Assembly: GCA_903813345.2 (NCBI GenBank)
Contig: CAIIXF020000011.1
Location: 6,408,571 to 6,472,570 of the forward strand
DNA from: Owenia fusiformis
Taxonomy: Eukaryota > Annelida > Polychaeta > Sabellida > Oweniidae
Direction: 5' to 3'
DNA: 64,000 bases
Shown in pieces: positions 33,791 to 46,400 of this stretch. Position 1 is the stretch's first letter; the number at the start of each line of letters is the position of its first letter. Both the position numbers and the translations under genes were made by a program. The notes beneath the pieces were generated by a model. It was not told where the DNA came from, made no database searches, and saw only the letters and a program-made list of their open reading frames with translations.

Positions 33791-34970
33791 CTATTTCATC
33801 TTGACAAAAAGAAAGAGATTAAAATTTTCAAAGAACTTATGATTATACAATACATTCTTACATTATAGCATTTATAAACAATGCTTTGACTTAATTGTTT
33901 GCATTTACATGTTGCATATTACCCTTTAAATATCTCAAAGGACTAAGGATTATAAAATATTTTCTTCAATGATAGTTCTCAAAACAATGCCTTGACTTGT
34001 TTACAAATGCTGTTGTATAATGCCTCTGTTATCAAATTCTAATCTTCTTCAACTAGAGAAAGAGATTAACTATTTTAAAGAAGTATACATTTTACAATAT
34101 CAATATATACCATTGGGCATATGAATTTTTAGATGACTACAATAATTAAAACTTTAACTTTATAAGTCATACATAAGATTTCTAATAGGGAATTATTTTC
34201 AAATGACAGTAAAAAATGAACTTTCTTAGTAATCATTGCATAGGGAGATAAAAGGGTATCCCATGTAAAAAAAACTTGATATGTTTGGAATAACACATAA
34301 TTTGTGTCTTGATACTGTAATTGCAGGATACAGGGTTATGAGAAGGTCGCAGGTAAACTGTTCTCCACTTTAATGCTGCCGTAACATCTTGCTCCATCTG
34401 GCCTTGGCACAGGGTGTATGAGATATATACAACCAACTATGACTACCACCAGCAATACCCTGTTGCCATCTCTCATAGTCCTTATTCCAAGTGTGGACGG
34501 TCTGATGTAGAAACAGTTGTACCTTGATCTGCAGATAAAACTTAGTGAGAATCTAGCTGCATCTGATCAACCATAACCACTCGGATTGTTAATATATGAA
34601 GTGAACTACTTTATCAATAATGAGTTAAAGTCTGGATTACAACAGAGATTATTATGAATGTACTACGTCATGGATTGTATTCTGCATTGAGGATTACATG
34701 TATATACATGTAGTTCAAACTACATCCTGAGTTATATAGTGCATTATGGATCATATACTTCAAGCTGACTGTATCAGCAATTATGACTGACTCTGTCTGC
34801 GATTAGGGAGAATGACAATCATTAGTCCCTGTAATGAACTGTAGAGCTAAGCTTGAAGTTTGCATAATTTCAAACTTGAACTACTATGGTATCTATAGTT
34901 ATAAAAAGAGGATCTACTGCTATTGATGCATCATGTTGTTACTTTGTGAAATAATTGACTTGTAGCTTTG
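33791..34970. other. inner part of the 7.4-kb insertion, nothing recognised
   Basis: AT-rich sequence with only short frames and no splice-bounded open segment that I can support. Confidence 0.4.
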
Positions 34971-34973
34971 TTA

Positions 34974-35310
34974 TGTCACCACCAAAAAGTGGTGACATAC
35001 TCCATTTTTTGACAGGGGTTGGTGGCTGACGGTTGGAAATCAGCATCTGTAACAAATTCTTACAACTTCCAATAACTTAACAAATACTGTTTAGACCGAC
35101 TTCAATTTTTTTCAAAATCATCTAAAAGTTTTCAGAAGTTCAAATCTGACTTTACATTTATGTTTGACCTTGACTGACCCTCTCAAGTCAAAAAAGATCA
35201 AAAAGGGTATTTTTTCAACTTGCTTCAAATTGGCCAATTTCTTTTTTCAAAATCATCTATAAGTTCTCAAATGTTCAAATCTGACCATAGATTTGACCTT
35301 CAATTACAAT
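34974..35310 (-). repeat. long 'gtcacca' repeat, reverse copy
   Basis: Starts TATGTCACCACCAAAAAGTG-GTGACATA and then follows the parts of 17480-17870 in reverse orientation, including AAAATCATCTAAAAGTT and GACCTTGACTGACC. Confidence 0.75.
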
Positions 35311-36149
35311 TACTAAGCCTGGTTTAATCTTTAACATCTAATTATTATGTACATGAAACTATGTTGTTTAAATATTAAATATTCATTGTTTTATTTCATT
35401 ATTTTTTATCATTTAAAAATACACGTGGAATGTAGAAAACAAGTTGTCCTAATAAAGTTCATTTATACACACAAAAAGATTTTGAGTCAATATCGTTTTT
35501 AGGAAGGAGTAATGGTGGTTTCGGCCAACAAACCACTGCATGCCACTTAAAATTTTGTTGAATCCCTCCCTGTGAATTTCATCTTATAGTGCACTTGATC
35601 AGTTTTTAACATCCAGGGTGTCCTAAAATATATGCACTCTGTTTATGTTGTTCTGATTTGTTTTCCAATATTTATAATATTTTCTCCATTCTCCATACTT
35701 AATAAATGATGAACAATAGACTAGATGCGAGTAGAAATACTTTGATTTATGTCATTAAATATTCATAATTCAGTCAAAATTCAGTCTTAAAATCTACATG
35801 TTAAAACACTTTTAGAAATATGGTTTTGAAAATTGCTTATCAACTTTGAGGATTTAATCTATGGGAAAAATGTGATTTCTAGTTCAGGGAGATTCCCCAT
35901 AGGCCCCATGTTATAAAACCACAAAAGTCTCACAACCTCTGATTTTTCAATTTCAATCTAACAGATGTTTTTTTATATTTGAAGTGAGTAAAAGATGTGG
36001 CATTGTCCAATTTTGTGAACTCTATAATATATCTAATATAATATAATAGCAAGGACTTTATTTAGATAAATGTACTATGCCTCATCTCTGGCCTCACCTA
36101 TGATATAGATGATACTAGCAACACTTATGTTGACATAATTCAAACAGGG

Positions 36150-36345
36150 TAGGTCTGAAATTAGTCTGAATCCCAATGGTCTGAATCCCATTGGTCAAAA
36201 TCCCAGTCGTCCGAATCGCAATTGCTGAATCCCAATCATCCAAATCCAAATTGTCTGAAACCCATATCCAATCCGAATCATCCGAGGCCAAATTCCATCG
36301 GTCCAAATCTGAATCCAGTGGGATTTAGTCGATTGCGATTTGGAC
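36150..36345. repeat. degenerate 12-15-bp repeat of GTCCGAATCCCAAT words
   Basis: About 14 loosely spaced copies of (GT/AT)C(C/T)(G/A)AA(T/A)C(C)CA(A/T)T, for example GTCTGAATCCCAATGGTCTG. A TATATATATATA run follows at 36372. Frames across it on both strands are artefacts of the repeat. Confidence 0.8.
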
Positions 36346-37114
36346 AAATGGTGTGTAGTCTTTCTAACAGTATATATATATATATATTGAACTATGATTA
36401 TTATAGTCACCATTCAGGCCTCATTATCTGATTATTCATATCATGTGGATATACATGTATTGGTATCCATTGGCAAAATGCAATTTGGTGCTATGGGTCT
36501 TGGCTGAGACGATCATAAAATTGGAAAGCTTGTGTTACTGTGTTATAATGAACAATCGCAACACAAATGTGCTATTTCTATACAGAATAAGAGTGTAATA
36601 TACACAGTGACTGACATAATCGAATCGGAAATGACTCTAGTCTACAGTATGTGACTACAAATTTATAAATCAGAAGTTGATATATTATGAGTCTTTATGA
36701 CCGTCGATTGACCTCATTATGCGACATAATTTCGCAAAAATACTAGTTCATGACTTTTGTGGATAATATTTCGGTATTTTGAGCAAATTTATTAAGCATA
36801 TCGTCGTTAAACATTATGTATTTCGACCATACACGACCACTCGTAAACCCAAGTGGCGGCCATTTTATTTTTTTTCGTCGAAGCCCACTTCTTTAACACT
36901 TTTTTCATGCTATACAATGTCAGAGTCGTATTAATTTATCAACCAACGGAATATTTACAAAGCCATTTAAGTTACTGTAAAGTTTCAAAGATTATCCTTC
37001 ACTAAAACATCGTTAATCAGTAGTCTAAAAATCCAGGTGCCCTAGGGGACACCTAGGTGTCCCCAGGTGGGGGCACCTAGGTGCGGGACACCTAGGTGGT
37101 ATTTAGTATTACCC

Positions 37115-37351
37115 CAATGAATTACTAAACGTAGTGTTTTTATGATATTCTGTGTTCATAAATTAGACAGACCTTGTGTGTTTTCAACTCTAATCTTACA
37201 TAACAATGAATGAAATCTACATAGCTTGTTTCTTTGAACATTGTGTATTACTATTGTCTTTTTAATTAGACTGTAAATATACAATGAACTATGAATAGAC
37301 TAAGTTTGGAACTTGCAGTGTCGTTCGGAAATTACTTACATCACACCGGAA
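37115..37351. promoter_or_regulatory. MRPL21 side of a split bidirectional promoter
   Basis: 237 bp from the target duplication to the MRPL21 ATG. CACACCGGAAATGG directly at the start codon holds an ETS-type CCGGAA, common in promoters of mitochondrial and pore proteins. The promoter role is inferred from position. Confidence 0.5.
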
Positions 37352-37424
37352 ATGGCTCGTGCATTTCAAAATATTTCAAGACATTTTCACTTACAGTTTC
37401 GTCCAAAAGGGATACCTAGCAATG
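37352..37424 (+). CDS. MRPL21: MRPL21 exon 1
   Basis: 24 codons plus one base, MARAFQNISRHFHLQFRPKG..., with donor GTAAGT. Arg-, Phe- and Ser-rich without acidic residues, as expected of a mitochondrial transit peptide. Confidence 0.85.
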
Positions 37425-40400
37425 GTAAGTGACTAAACAGATAGCACTAGTACCATACTTCGTTATGATACTATATTACCCGCATAATATACACGAATGG
37501 GAGTAAAAAATTACAGCCCTGAAAAAGTTATTTTTCATAAAATTTTTCAAGGCAAGTGCCAGAAGGAGTGAGGTAGCTCCCTAATTATTTTCCATTACTT
37601 GCCACTCATTGACATGATAATTAATCAGCATTATGTACATAAGTCAATATTCCATCCAATCAATTTTGAAGCACGAGAGGTGTCACGGTCCAGAAAAATT
37701 TGGGGATGAGACGGTACAGGATTACTTCGGTCCAAAGCCTTCTCTATATTCCGGCTTTGAGTGATTGTTTACAGCCGTCTTGATATTCAACATTTGTAAA
37801 TCATGGTGACACATGCATAGTTGTTATGGCATAATTATATGAAACATAACTTTATACATACATATTAGACTATATCCTCTACAGTGCTGGTGGATATTAA
37901 TTGATAAGTCGTTTAATTGGCATATTTTCTTGAATTTTAACATTTAATGTCCCAAACTCCCACAAGCTGCAGACAATTATACACCATAAATCATATTTAC
38001 CAAAATGAGTGTCTCCAAGGCTTCACACCAGCTTATCCCGTGCCAGGACTATAGTCCTGCGAACGTCTTATTCTTTTGCCTGTACGATTACAACTTGGGA
38101 GAATTATCTACGCCCTTTACACTTAAGATACCTATTTCAATAGATTCCTGGGTATTTTAGCATTCTTTTCGTGTAGTCGAATCCACAATTGTTTGGGTAT
38201 ATCGGCAGAATTGGAACATTTTTCCTTTTCATCGAGAGATATTCCATCACTTTCCAAGATGGCGGTTGGATTTAAAAGGGGATTCCCCATTTGACTGACC
38301 CGGAAGTGGGTCGGATAACCAATAAATGGAAGAATTCGACGGTTGAAATAAGTTAAATATTACACGCAAATTTTGCGATCAAAAACGAAAATTTCTTTGT
38401 TCTGCCAATAAACCCACACAATTGTGGATTCAACTACATGAAAAGAATGCTAAAATACCAAGGAATCTATTGAAATAGGTATCTTAAGTGTAAGAAGCGT
38501 ATCCCATGTTGTAATCGTACAGGCAAAAGAATAAGACATTCGCAAGACTAGAACGTAGAGATAGTCTTGGAACGAGATAAACACCAGCGTATGCATAATG
38601 CATTTGTCATGAGTTTGTAGTGTTGTCGCGATTAATCGATACATCACGATATACATCGCCAAAGCTGATTCTGGCGATGCATCGATGTCTGAAACAAAAC
38701 ATCGATGTTTTTAAAAAAAATGATTTGCTTAAAATCATCCTTTCTTATCTTATTTTGACGCAAATCGCTTACCTTTCTCATGTCTTATCTCATTTTTTCA
38801 ATGTTTTCTGATATTCTTTCGCTTTAAAACTCTTTTAGCTAGTCGAAATGAACCATTAATCTAAAAAAATTACTTTACTTTCATTTCACCATTACTAGAA
38901 GTTCCTAGATGTACAGGATGTTCGGTATTTTAGTGCATTAGCGTTCAGTATTTCAGTGCACTTTTCTCGGACTTTTTCTCGATGTACTGTACATCGCGAT
39001 GTGCATCGATGTTTATAACTGAAAATTGCCGATGCATCGATGTACGATTATGGCACATCGCGACAACACTACGAGTTTGAGCTTAAATATCGCCAAAATG
39101 AAGTAGGCTAAGGGTAGTCTATGTCAGGTTTGTTTATTGTGGTAAGCTTATAAGTGCTCAGAAGCAAATAATTCATGTGCGCAAAATAATCAAATAATCT
39201 GATTGGTTTAAACTTTGCTGCACATGCACACAATATGTGCCATGTTTTTTCTAGTGATTTCTTTTCGTTTCATGGAGTTTGCGTTTCAGTGTAACTTCCG
39301 CAAAAATGGCGGACCATGGACAGAATTAACAGGTAAAATCACTTCGAAATTTCAAGAGAACTTTTTACCTATAATAGCAAAACTTTTGTTTTATTTGTGC
39401 ACTATCAGATAAGAGTCTCAGGGGTATGTAGGCAAATTCATTTTGGTAGGAGCACTCTGTTAAGTTTGAAAACGAACCCTTTATTATTATATATCAGCAC
39501 TTTAGTCTGATATTTTTTTTTGAAATTTGGAATGAAAATATTCAGACTATAGCCCACATATATTAAAACTTGGGATTGAAAATTATTTGTTTACATAGGA
39601 AGTGCCATTCAAAATGGCTGATTGGGTAAATTAATTTGCATATTTCTTACTTCCCCTAGCTTTATTTCCATTTGACAATATGCTGTGTTATTTCTTGTAG
39701 CATTTAGTTGTACCTTACTACTTAATTGAATTGTTATAATGCTTATTTTGGGGAAGTGAAGTTTCTTAAAATTGATAATTGTGTGCAGGAAATTTCCTGT
39801 TTTTCCCACAGGAGGGACATAATGATCAATAGACTGAATTCTCAGGAAATTCAATCTATTGGATATAGACTAGCATACATATGATGTCACACTGACAAGA
39901 ACGATTGATTTACTTATTATGATTGTAGGACTTCTAAGTTTATATGTTGAATTTAAGTTTAACAATAGACCATAAAATAATCATTCAATTTATCTATATT
40001 TTCAGATGTTGCACCCCAAGTTTGTTCAAAATTGTTGCTATCATCATCAGAATCTCACCAGATTCCCAGCAGATGTCTCTCCATTTTATCGCCATTGACA
40101 ACCCACGTCCCTAGTGATGGAACTTTACCTTATAAGAATACAATACATACATCTGCATTCACTAATAGGAGTAATAGGTATGCTCTACAGATTATTAGTA
40201 CCAGTGATCTCTCCAGCATTAAAGCAAGTGGGCACAGCACCCACCTGAGATTTTGATAATAGGCTTGCACCAACCTGAAAATCCATTTGCACCCACTTAA
40301 AAATGAGAAAAATCATGAAAATTGGCATATTTTGACCAATTTTGGTCTGAATTGTGAAAATGAGAATTTTGCACCCACCTGAGAAAAAATCCTGGGGAGA

Positions 40401-43400
40401 TCAATGATTACCTTGTTCTAAATACTATACTCCATTTTGATTCATCAAGAAATGGTCAGTAGTTTTGATTATTGACTGCAAATTTACACAAGAGCATCAC
40501 AGAATGTCTGAATTTGTCCTCAAACAGAACAATTATTTTATACCTCATCACCATTTTTGAATGTCAATTTTTTCATCATTTTTTCAATTTTTCATCAATT
40601 TGTACACCCATGTATTTGTTTGCTTTACAAAACACACAATTTCTTAAAAAACATCAGTGACTCTGTGTCTATTGAATGAAACAATATAGTGAGAACTTTT
40701 AGCCATGCTTTAATGAGTAAATGTGCACTGGAGTTAATCAGTGTGATAATGAGTTCACAGTAATGTTTAAATTTTTCTAGATCCAGTTATGGGTTGAAAA
40801 CGAAGGACAGAGACCTTGCGAAAATACAAGACCCAGAAACACAAGATGCCAAAGGTAAACCTCTTAACCCTTGACCTGTAGTCAGCGTTTGCCAAAAGGG
40901 GGGGGGGTAAAAATCCCAGGGAGGGGGGGTGGTTAAAATCCCAGGGAGGGGGGGGTTCAAATTTGATAAGTTTAGCCATAAATCATTTGATAAATACTTA
41001 AAATGGTGAAAAAACTTCATAATTTTGAAAGAATTTAAATCATAAATCCATGAATTTGTGTCTAAATTCTAATCTTTTAGCATCTAAATTATGCAAAGAT
41101 CATTTTCTGTTTAGTGAATGGAATTATTTACCCATTGTCTCTTTCAGGTTTTAAATCCCAAGAACAACAACATCTTGGAAGCTCTATAATGCAATTTTCA
41201 TAAATGGTATGGTTCAATATTCTACCTTCAGATGTTGCTGAACAGATATCTAATGTAGCCCAAGATGAGCACACGCTGGGACGCCTCTTTGCTGTGGTTC
41301 AGGTGTTTGGAAAACAGCGCAAAGTCACCCCGGAAGACATCATCGTCGTGGATAATATGATGGAAGCTGATATTGGCGATAAAATAAGATTAGAAAAAGT
41401 GCTTTTAGTCGGAAGCCAAGATTTCACCCTAATTGGCAGACCATTACTTAGGTAAGACGTGGAATGTTTGCTCAAATTTATTGTCTTTTTTTAGTTCATG
41501 TTTGTTGTTACAGTAGATAAGTTTTAGGATTATTTCTAAGGTGACTTTAAAACAAGGAGTTATATGAATAGATCACCTAATAGGTTTAATGAGTACCTTG
41601 TACCTCAATTACTTGTTTAGATCAATCAACTTGTAGTTTAAGTCAAGCAACAAATGGCTTGAATCAATCAATTTATAGTTTAAAGGGTTTAAAATCATTC
41701 ACCTTGTATTATGTATTATGCAATCTAAATCCTTTAATGTGTAGTTTAAATCAACCAATAGTTTCAGTCAAACATCTCAGAACTAGTGGCTTAAGCAAAT
41801 CAGCTTACAGCTTAAATGGTTAAAATCAATCAACTTGTACTTTAAATCAATCAACTTATAGTTTCAGTCAAACAACTCATGACTTAAACAAATTAACTTA
41901 CGGCTTAAATGGTTAAAAAGCAGCCCCCCCCCCTTCCAGTAAAAAATGTTAGAATGAATGAGGATGAATAGCAACACATTGCATGGTATTGTAGAGCTTT
42001 AACTCGATAAAAAACATTGAATTTTATCTTGGGTTTAGTTCTCAGAGTCTAAAAAGATGGCACTAAACATAGTATTAAATTCTAAAATAAAACTAGAGAC
42101 CTTGTGTTTGTATTTTCAGTCGCAATATGGTGAACGTCGAAGCTACTGTCGTAGAAAAAACGCTAGAATATGTTAAAATATTTTTCACATATAAAAAGCG
42201 AAAGGATGTGCGAAAAATGCGACGTAAGTGTTTTTAAAAATGGCTAATAATTCTCTACTTTTGTATTCTCTAACACCTGTAGATGCGAGAATCTTACAAT
42301 CAGTTTCAATTCACCAAAAGTTTCATTCAATAGGAATATTAAAATATATGTTTAGGATTTAAACCCTGGACTCAATGCAATGTGGAATGACCATTTCTTG
42401 AAAGTGTTGCTTTCCAAAATTTGCACGAGATGCAGAGCATCGAACGTTAACTTTAAGAAGCAACATTGGAAAGGAATGGTCATTACACAATGAATCGAGT
42501 CTTGGGCTTAAATTCTTTTCACACATTGCAACATATTTTCTACAAAATCATCTAAAAGAAAGGAAATCACTTAAAGAACATATTTTCAATTAAACCTTTT
42601 GCAAGTGTCAAGTTTGCAAGGTATCAATTTCAGTCTGATTAGTCCAGTTGTCATCTTGACAACCGTTTAAGTAGTGACCTTGAGTTTGTTATTGGTCATA
42701 TTAGGTCAGCAGCTGAGCAAATTTAAAAAAATAAGTTTGTCCCCTAAGTTTCTTACTGGATTCATGTAGAGCAAGGTCTTGGGCTTATTTTGAGCTTGGG
42801 TTCTCTGTCCTAGCCCCGGCAACGAATTTGAAAACTGGTCCTATAGGTGGCACCCCCTACAATTCACCCCCAAACTTAAAACTAATTATTATTTTCATAA
42901 TTGAAACATAAAGACATCTCAAATAGCTTAAATTGATCAATGGTACATTAAATTATGCATTAAAATTTTTTTCAATGTGTGAAAATCTTAATTTATGGAG
43001 AAATAGTTGATTAACCCCTTAAAACGCCCCTATTTTAAAGGGGGTACTTAAGTTAACTTCCGTAACTTTTGTGTTATTCAGGATTCTGGCTTAAAAATGT
43101 TCCTGAATATGTATAATTATGCTGTTGAGAGATTGCAGTAACCCTATGTTCATAGCTTTATCACTTTTTGAGAAAAAAAATAAAACGTATTTCCATATAA
43201 TTTGGTTTCGTATTATTTTCAGATAAACCATCATCTATACTTTTTAATTTACTTTCCGCACCTTATACCCATGCATAGTATTGATAGTTTTCTTTCATTT
43301 TAAACCAATATAGATGACTGGAGTTCATAATAGTTCATAATAATAAATAATAAAATAAAATTTAAGCAGAAATAATTGATTTACCCCTTAAAATCCCCCC

Positions 43401-46400
43401 TATTTTAAAGAGTGTGTGTGGGAGACTAAGGAAATATTTTTGAAATTCACATGCATTGAAAACTTATGATGTTTGGCAATGAATGTTTTACTATGCTGGT
43501 ATTCATAATGGTGAGTTTAATATTAATAGCAAATGTAAACCATCGAACATTTCTGAATAAAAACAAAATTATAGTCGTCATGAGACAACCCCAAACCTGA
43601 TAAATCTCCTAGCGACCATTAAGTCCATGTTTTCACCAAGATCCACAATCCAATAACTGAGTTTTAAATACTCTAGCATGCATTCCAAGAGGATGAACCA
43701 ATGTATGGGCTTATATAATTAAAGATTCAATCTCTCCTTGCAGGTTACTTACTAACATGTAAAGTAATTAAAACAATTACTACTTAACATATATTGTTTT
43801 TTGGATTGTGCTCAATGACTGAATAAGTACATTTATTTCTCTTTGTTTGCTTCATCAAGTGATCTGAAAGATGAGAAGTAATAATGTACATACAGGGTAT
43901 TTCATATCTTTGCACCCCCCCCCCCATAAACTCATACATCTAGCATTGCTACCCTATCATTTTATGTATCATATAGAAAGTTACATAGGATTGCAAAGTT
44001 TCAGAATCAAGGTGTATCGCTGAAAAAAGATACATTGTATCAAAGATTGCGGGTACGGGGTCATTTAGAGGGCATTTTCTGGTGATTTTTGGACCGGTGA
44101 TCTGTGCACTTTTTCTCGTATCCATTTTTAATGATAGAGGTCGCACCAGGGTCCCTGGCCTCTCCATAAGCCACTGCAAGAATCCTATCTATACATCTTT
44201 GTGCATAACTGTCACACTCATGTGCACTGAACTCTGCCATGATGACAACTGTTTGAAATTTGCAATACAGAAACTTAATTTCCCCTTAAAAGTGCCTTCA
44301 AACTGACCAGAAATTCCCCTCGAAATGACCCATACCCACATACTTTGATACGGCATTTCTTTTTTCAGGGATACCGCTGGATTCTGAAACTATGCAATCC
44401 TATGTAACTTTCCATAAGGAGCAAAATATATATAACATGATGGTGTGGCAATATGACATGTATGAGTTTATGGGGGATTTATACATATGAAACACCCTGT
44501 ATGCATATATTAGTTTAAGTGTAAATGTACAGATATAAATATTTCTCCATACAAAGAAAGATATTTACTGGTTGTGTTGAAGTGATTGTGCCAACAAAAC
44601 CCAGTATATTGTGTCAGCACAATACAAAAATGATAAATAGATAGCTTCAATTAGCTCTTCTATAGCCTTTGGTGATTCCCTAGAATGCCATGGAGGTGCT
44701 TTAATAGCCCCCTTTTATTCCTTAATAGCTTTACTGATAACCAGTATGCCCTGGTTGTGCTTTAATAACCCCTATTGATTCCTTAGTAGCCCTTGGGGAC
44801 TGCTTAGAATGCTTGGTGTCTGGTTGTGCTTTAATAACCCCTATTGATTCCTTAGTAGCCCTTGGGGACTGCTTAGAATGCTTGGTGTCTGGTTGTGCTT
44901 TAATAACCCCTATTGATTCCTTAGTAGCCCTTTGGGGACTACTTAGAATGCTTGGTGTTGTTTTAGTAATCCTGTTTGGTTCTTTAATAGCTTTAGTAAT
45001 GGCCTTAGTGATAAGATCGCATGCCCTGGTTGTGCTTTAATAACCCTTATTGGTTCATCAATAGTCTAGGCAATAACCTAGTATATCCTGGTTGTGCTTT
45101 AAACATATGGTTCCTAATAGACCTTTGTGATTCCTCTGTATGCTTGGTTGTGCTTTGATTTCCCCCATTGGTTCATTAAATAGCCTTAGCAATTACCTAC
45201 ATGTAGTATGCCCTGGTTGTGGTTTAATACACCAAATTGGTTCCTTGGTAGTCTGGTTGTGCTTTAAACATATGTTTCCTAAAATACCTTTGTGATGATT
45301 GGTTGTGCTTAACTCCTATCAGGTTCATGAAATAACCTTAGCAATAACCGAGTATGGCTGGCTGTGGTTTAATATCCCAAATTGGTTCCTTTTAAAGTGT
45401 TAAAACCTAGTATGCCCTGATTGGCTCTGATTGAACTTGATAACCACAATTGGTTCCTTAATAACACTAAATGATTCCTCAGTTTGCTTAGTGATGCTTT
45501 AATAATCCCTATTGGTTTCCAAATCTGCCCTACTACTCCCTAATATGCCTTGCTGGTGCTTTGATAGCCACAATTGGTACTTTAATATCAATTAGTGATT
45601 CCCAAAGATGCCCTTGTTGTGCTTTTGTCACCCACATTGGTTCCATGTAGCCTCTAGTGATTCCCTAGTATACTCTTGAAACCTCATGATGGTTCCAAGT
45701 AGGTCATCATGGTGTTCTGTTAGCCCCTAAAGAGCCACTACAAGGCATATTAGGGAGCACTAATGGGTATTTAGAAACTAATTAAAGCTCTCTGTGTATA
45801 CTAAGGAATTGATAAGGGATATAATGAAACAAAAATATGGGGTATTATGGCACAACCAGTGCATATTATGATAGCACTAAGGCTATAAAATAACCAAAGA
45901 ACCAAAAGAGGATATTAAAGCACCTCTTTCAGTCTTTAGCTTACTAGGGGTTCAGTTAAGACTATTGAAAAACCAATTTGGGATATGGTATGTGTAATAT
46001 TTTTTTGTATTGTGCTGACCTTATTGACTGGGTAGTGCTGGCACAATTCCTGCAACACAACCAATAAATACCCTTCTTTGTTTATGGAGAAATATTAATG
46101 CATGTACACTTTAACAAATATATATATTATTTCTCGTCTTCCTGACCAATATATACAAAGATACAACATACGAAGAAAAACACTTTCTGCTGGTTGTGTT
46201 ATGATGATTCTTCGAAAAAACATACATATAGTATCACAGTGATATCAGATTAATAAGTTCATGCATTACTTACAACACTTTCTAAAAGCTTAATTAGATG
46301 GTAATTACAGTTACCACTTCCCTTGCACTTACAAAACGTGCAACAATTAATTTTGTTCAGTTCACATAATCTGTTTTGTACCACACTTACTATATAATAA

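Larger units (their letters stand above)
29708..37114. mobile_element. 7.4-kb transposon-like insertion between Nup43 and MRPL21
   Basis: Left end GGGTGTTACTAAATACCACC, right end GGTGGTATTTAGTATTACCC. The inverted repeats continue through TAGGTGTCCC(A/G)CACCTAGG, about 40 bp in all. CAATGAAT flanks both sides (29700-29707, 37115-37122), an 8-bp target duplication as made by hAT or P-type transposases. Subterminal CACCTAGGTG words are frequent. Inside are small hairpins (30640-30720, 30795-30885), a ~375-bp tandem block, a 'gtcacca' repeat and three exon-like segments. No known transposase domain is visible. It may be a non-autonomous or decayed element, or one with an unfamiliar gene. Confidence 0.8.
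37425..40005. other. MRPL21 intron 1 with several mobile elements
   Basis: It contains a foldback element (38050-38552), a hAT-like MITE (38618-39071) and, at about 39530-39870, a reverse copy of the left subterminal part of the 7.4-kb insertion (29880-30100; shared TTGACAATATGCTGTGTTA). No exon recognised. Confidence 0.65.

Noticed and set aside
36115-36431. Three overlapping frames on both strands
   Set aside because: All lie on the degenerate GAATCCCAAT repeat and change content with frame.
41148-41231. In-frame TAA that would make MRPL21 a pseudogene
   Set aside because: A second acceptor at 41223-41231 fits the phase, skips the stop and joins directly to the conserved L21 region.
43949-44306. 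Overlapping frames on both strands with protein-like composition
   Set aside because: They lie wholly in a foldback MITE (43891-44501) and mirror each other.
44813-45040. 75-codon frame with repeated LVALGDCLECL-like words
   Set aside because: Produced by the 66-bp minisatellite; no conserved domain or splice context.
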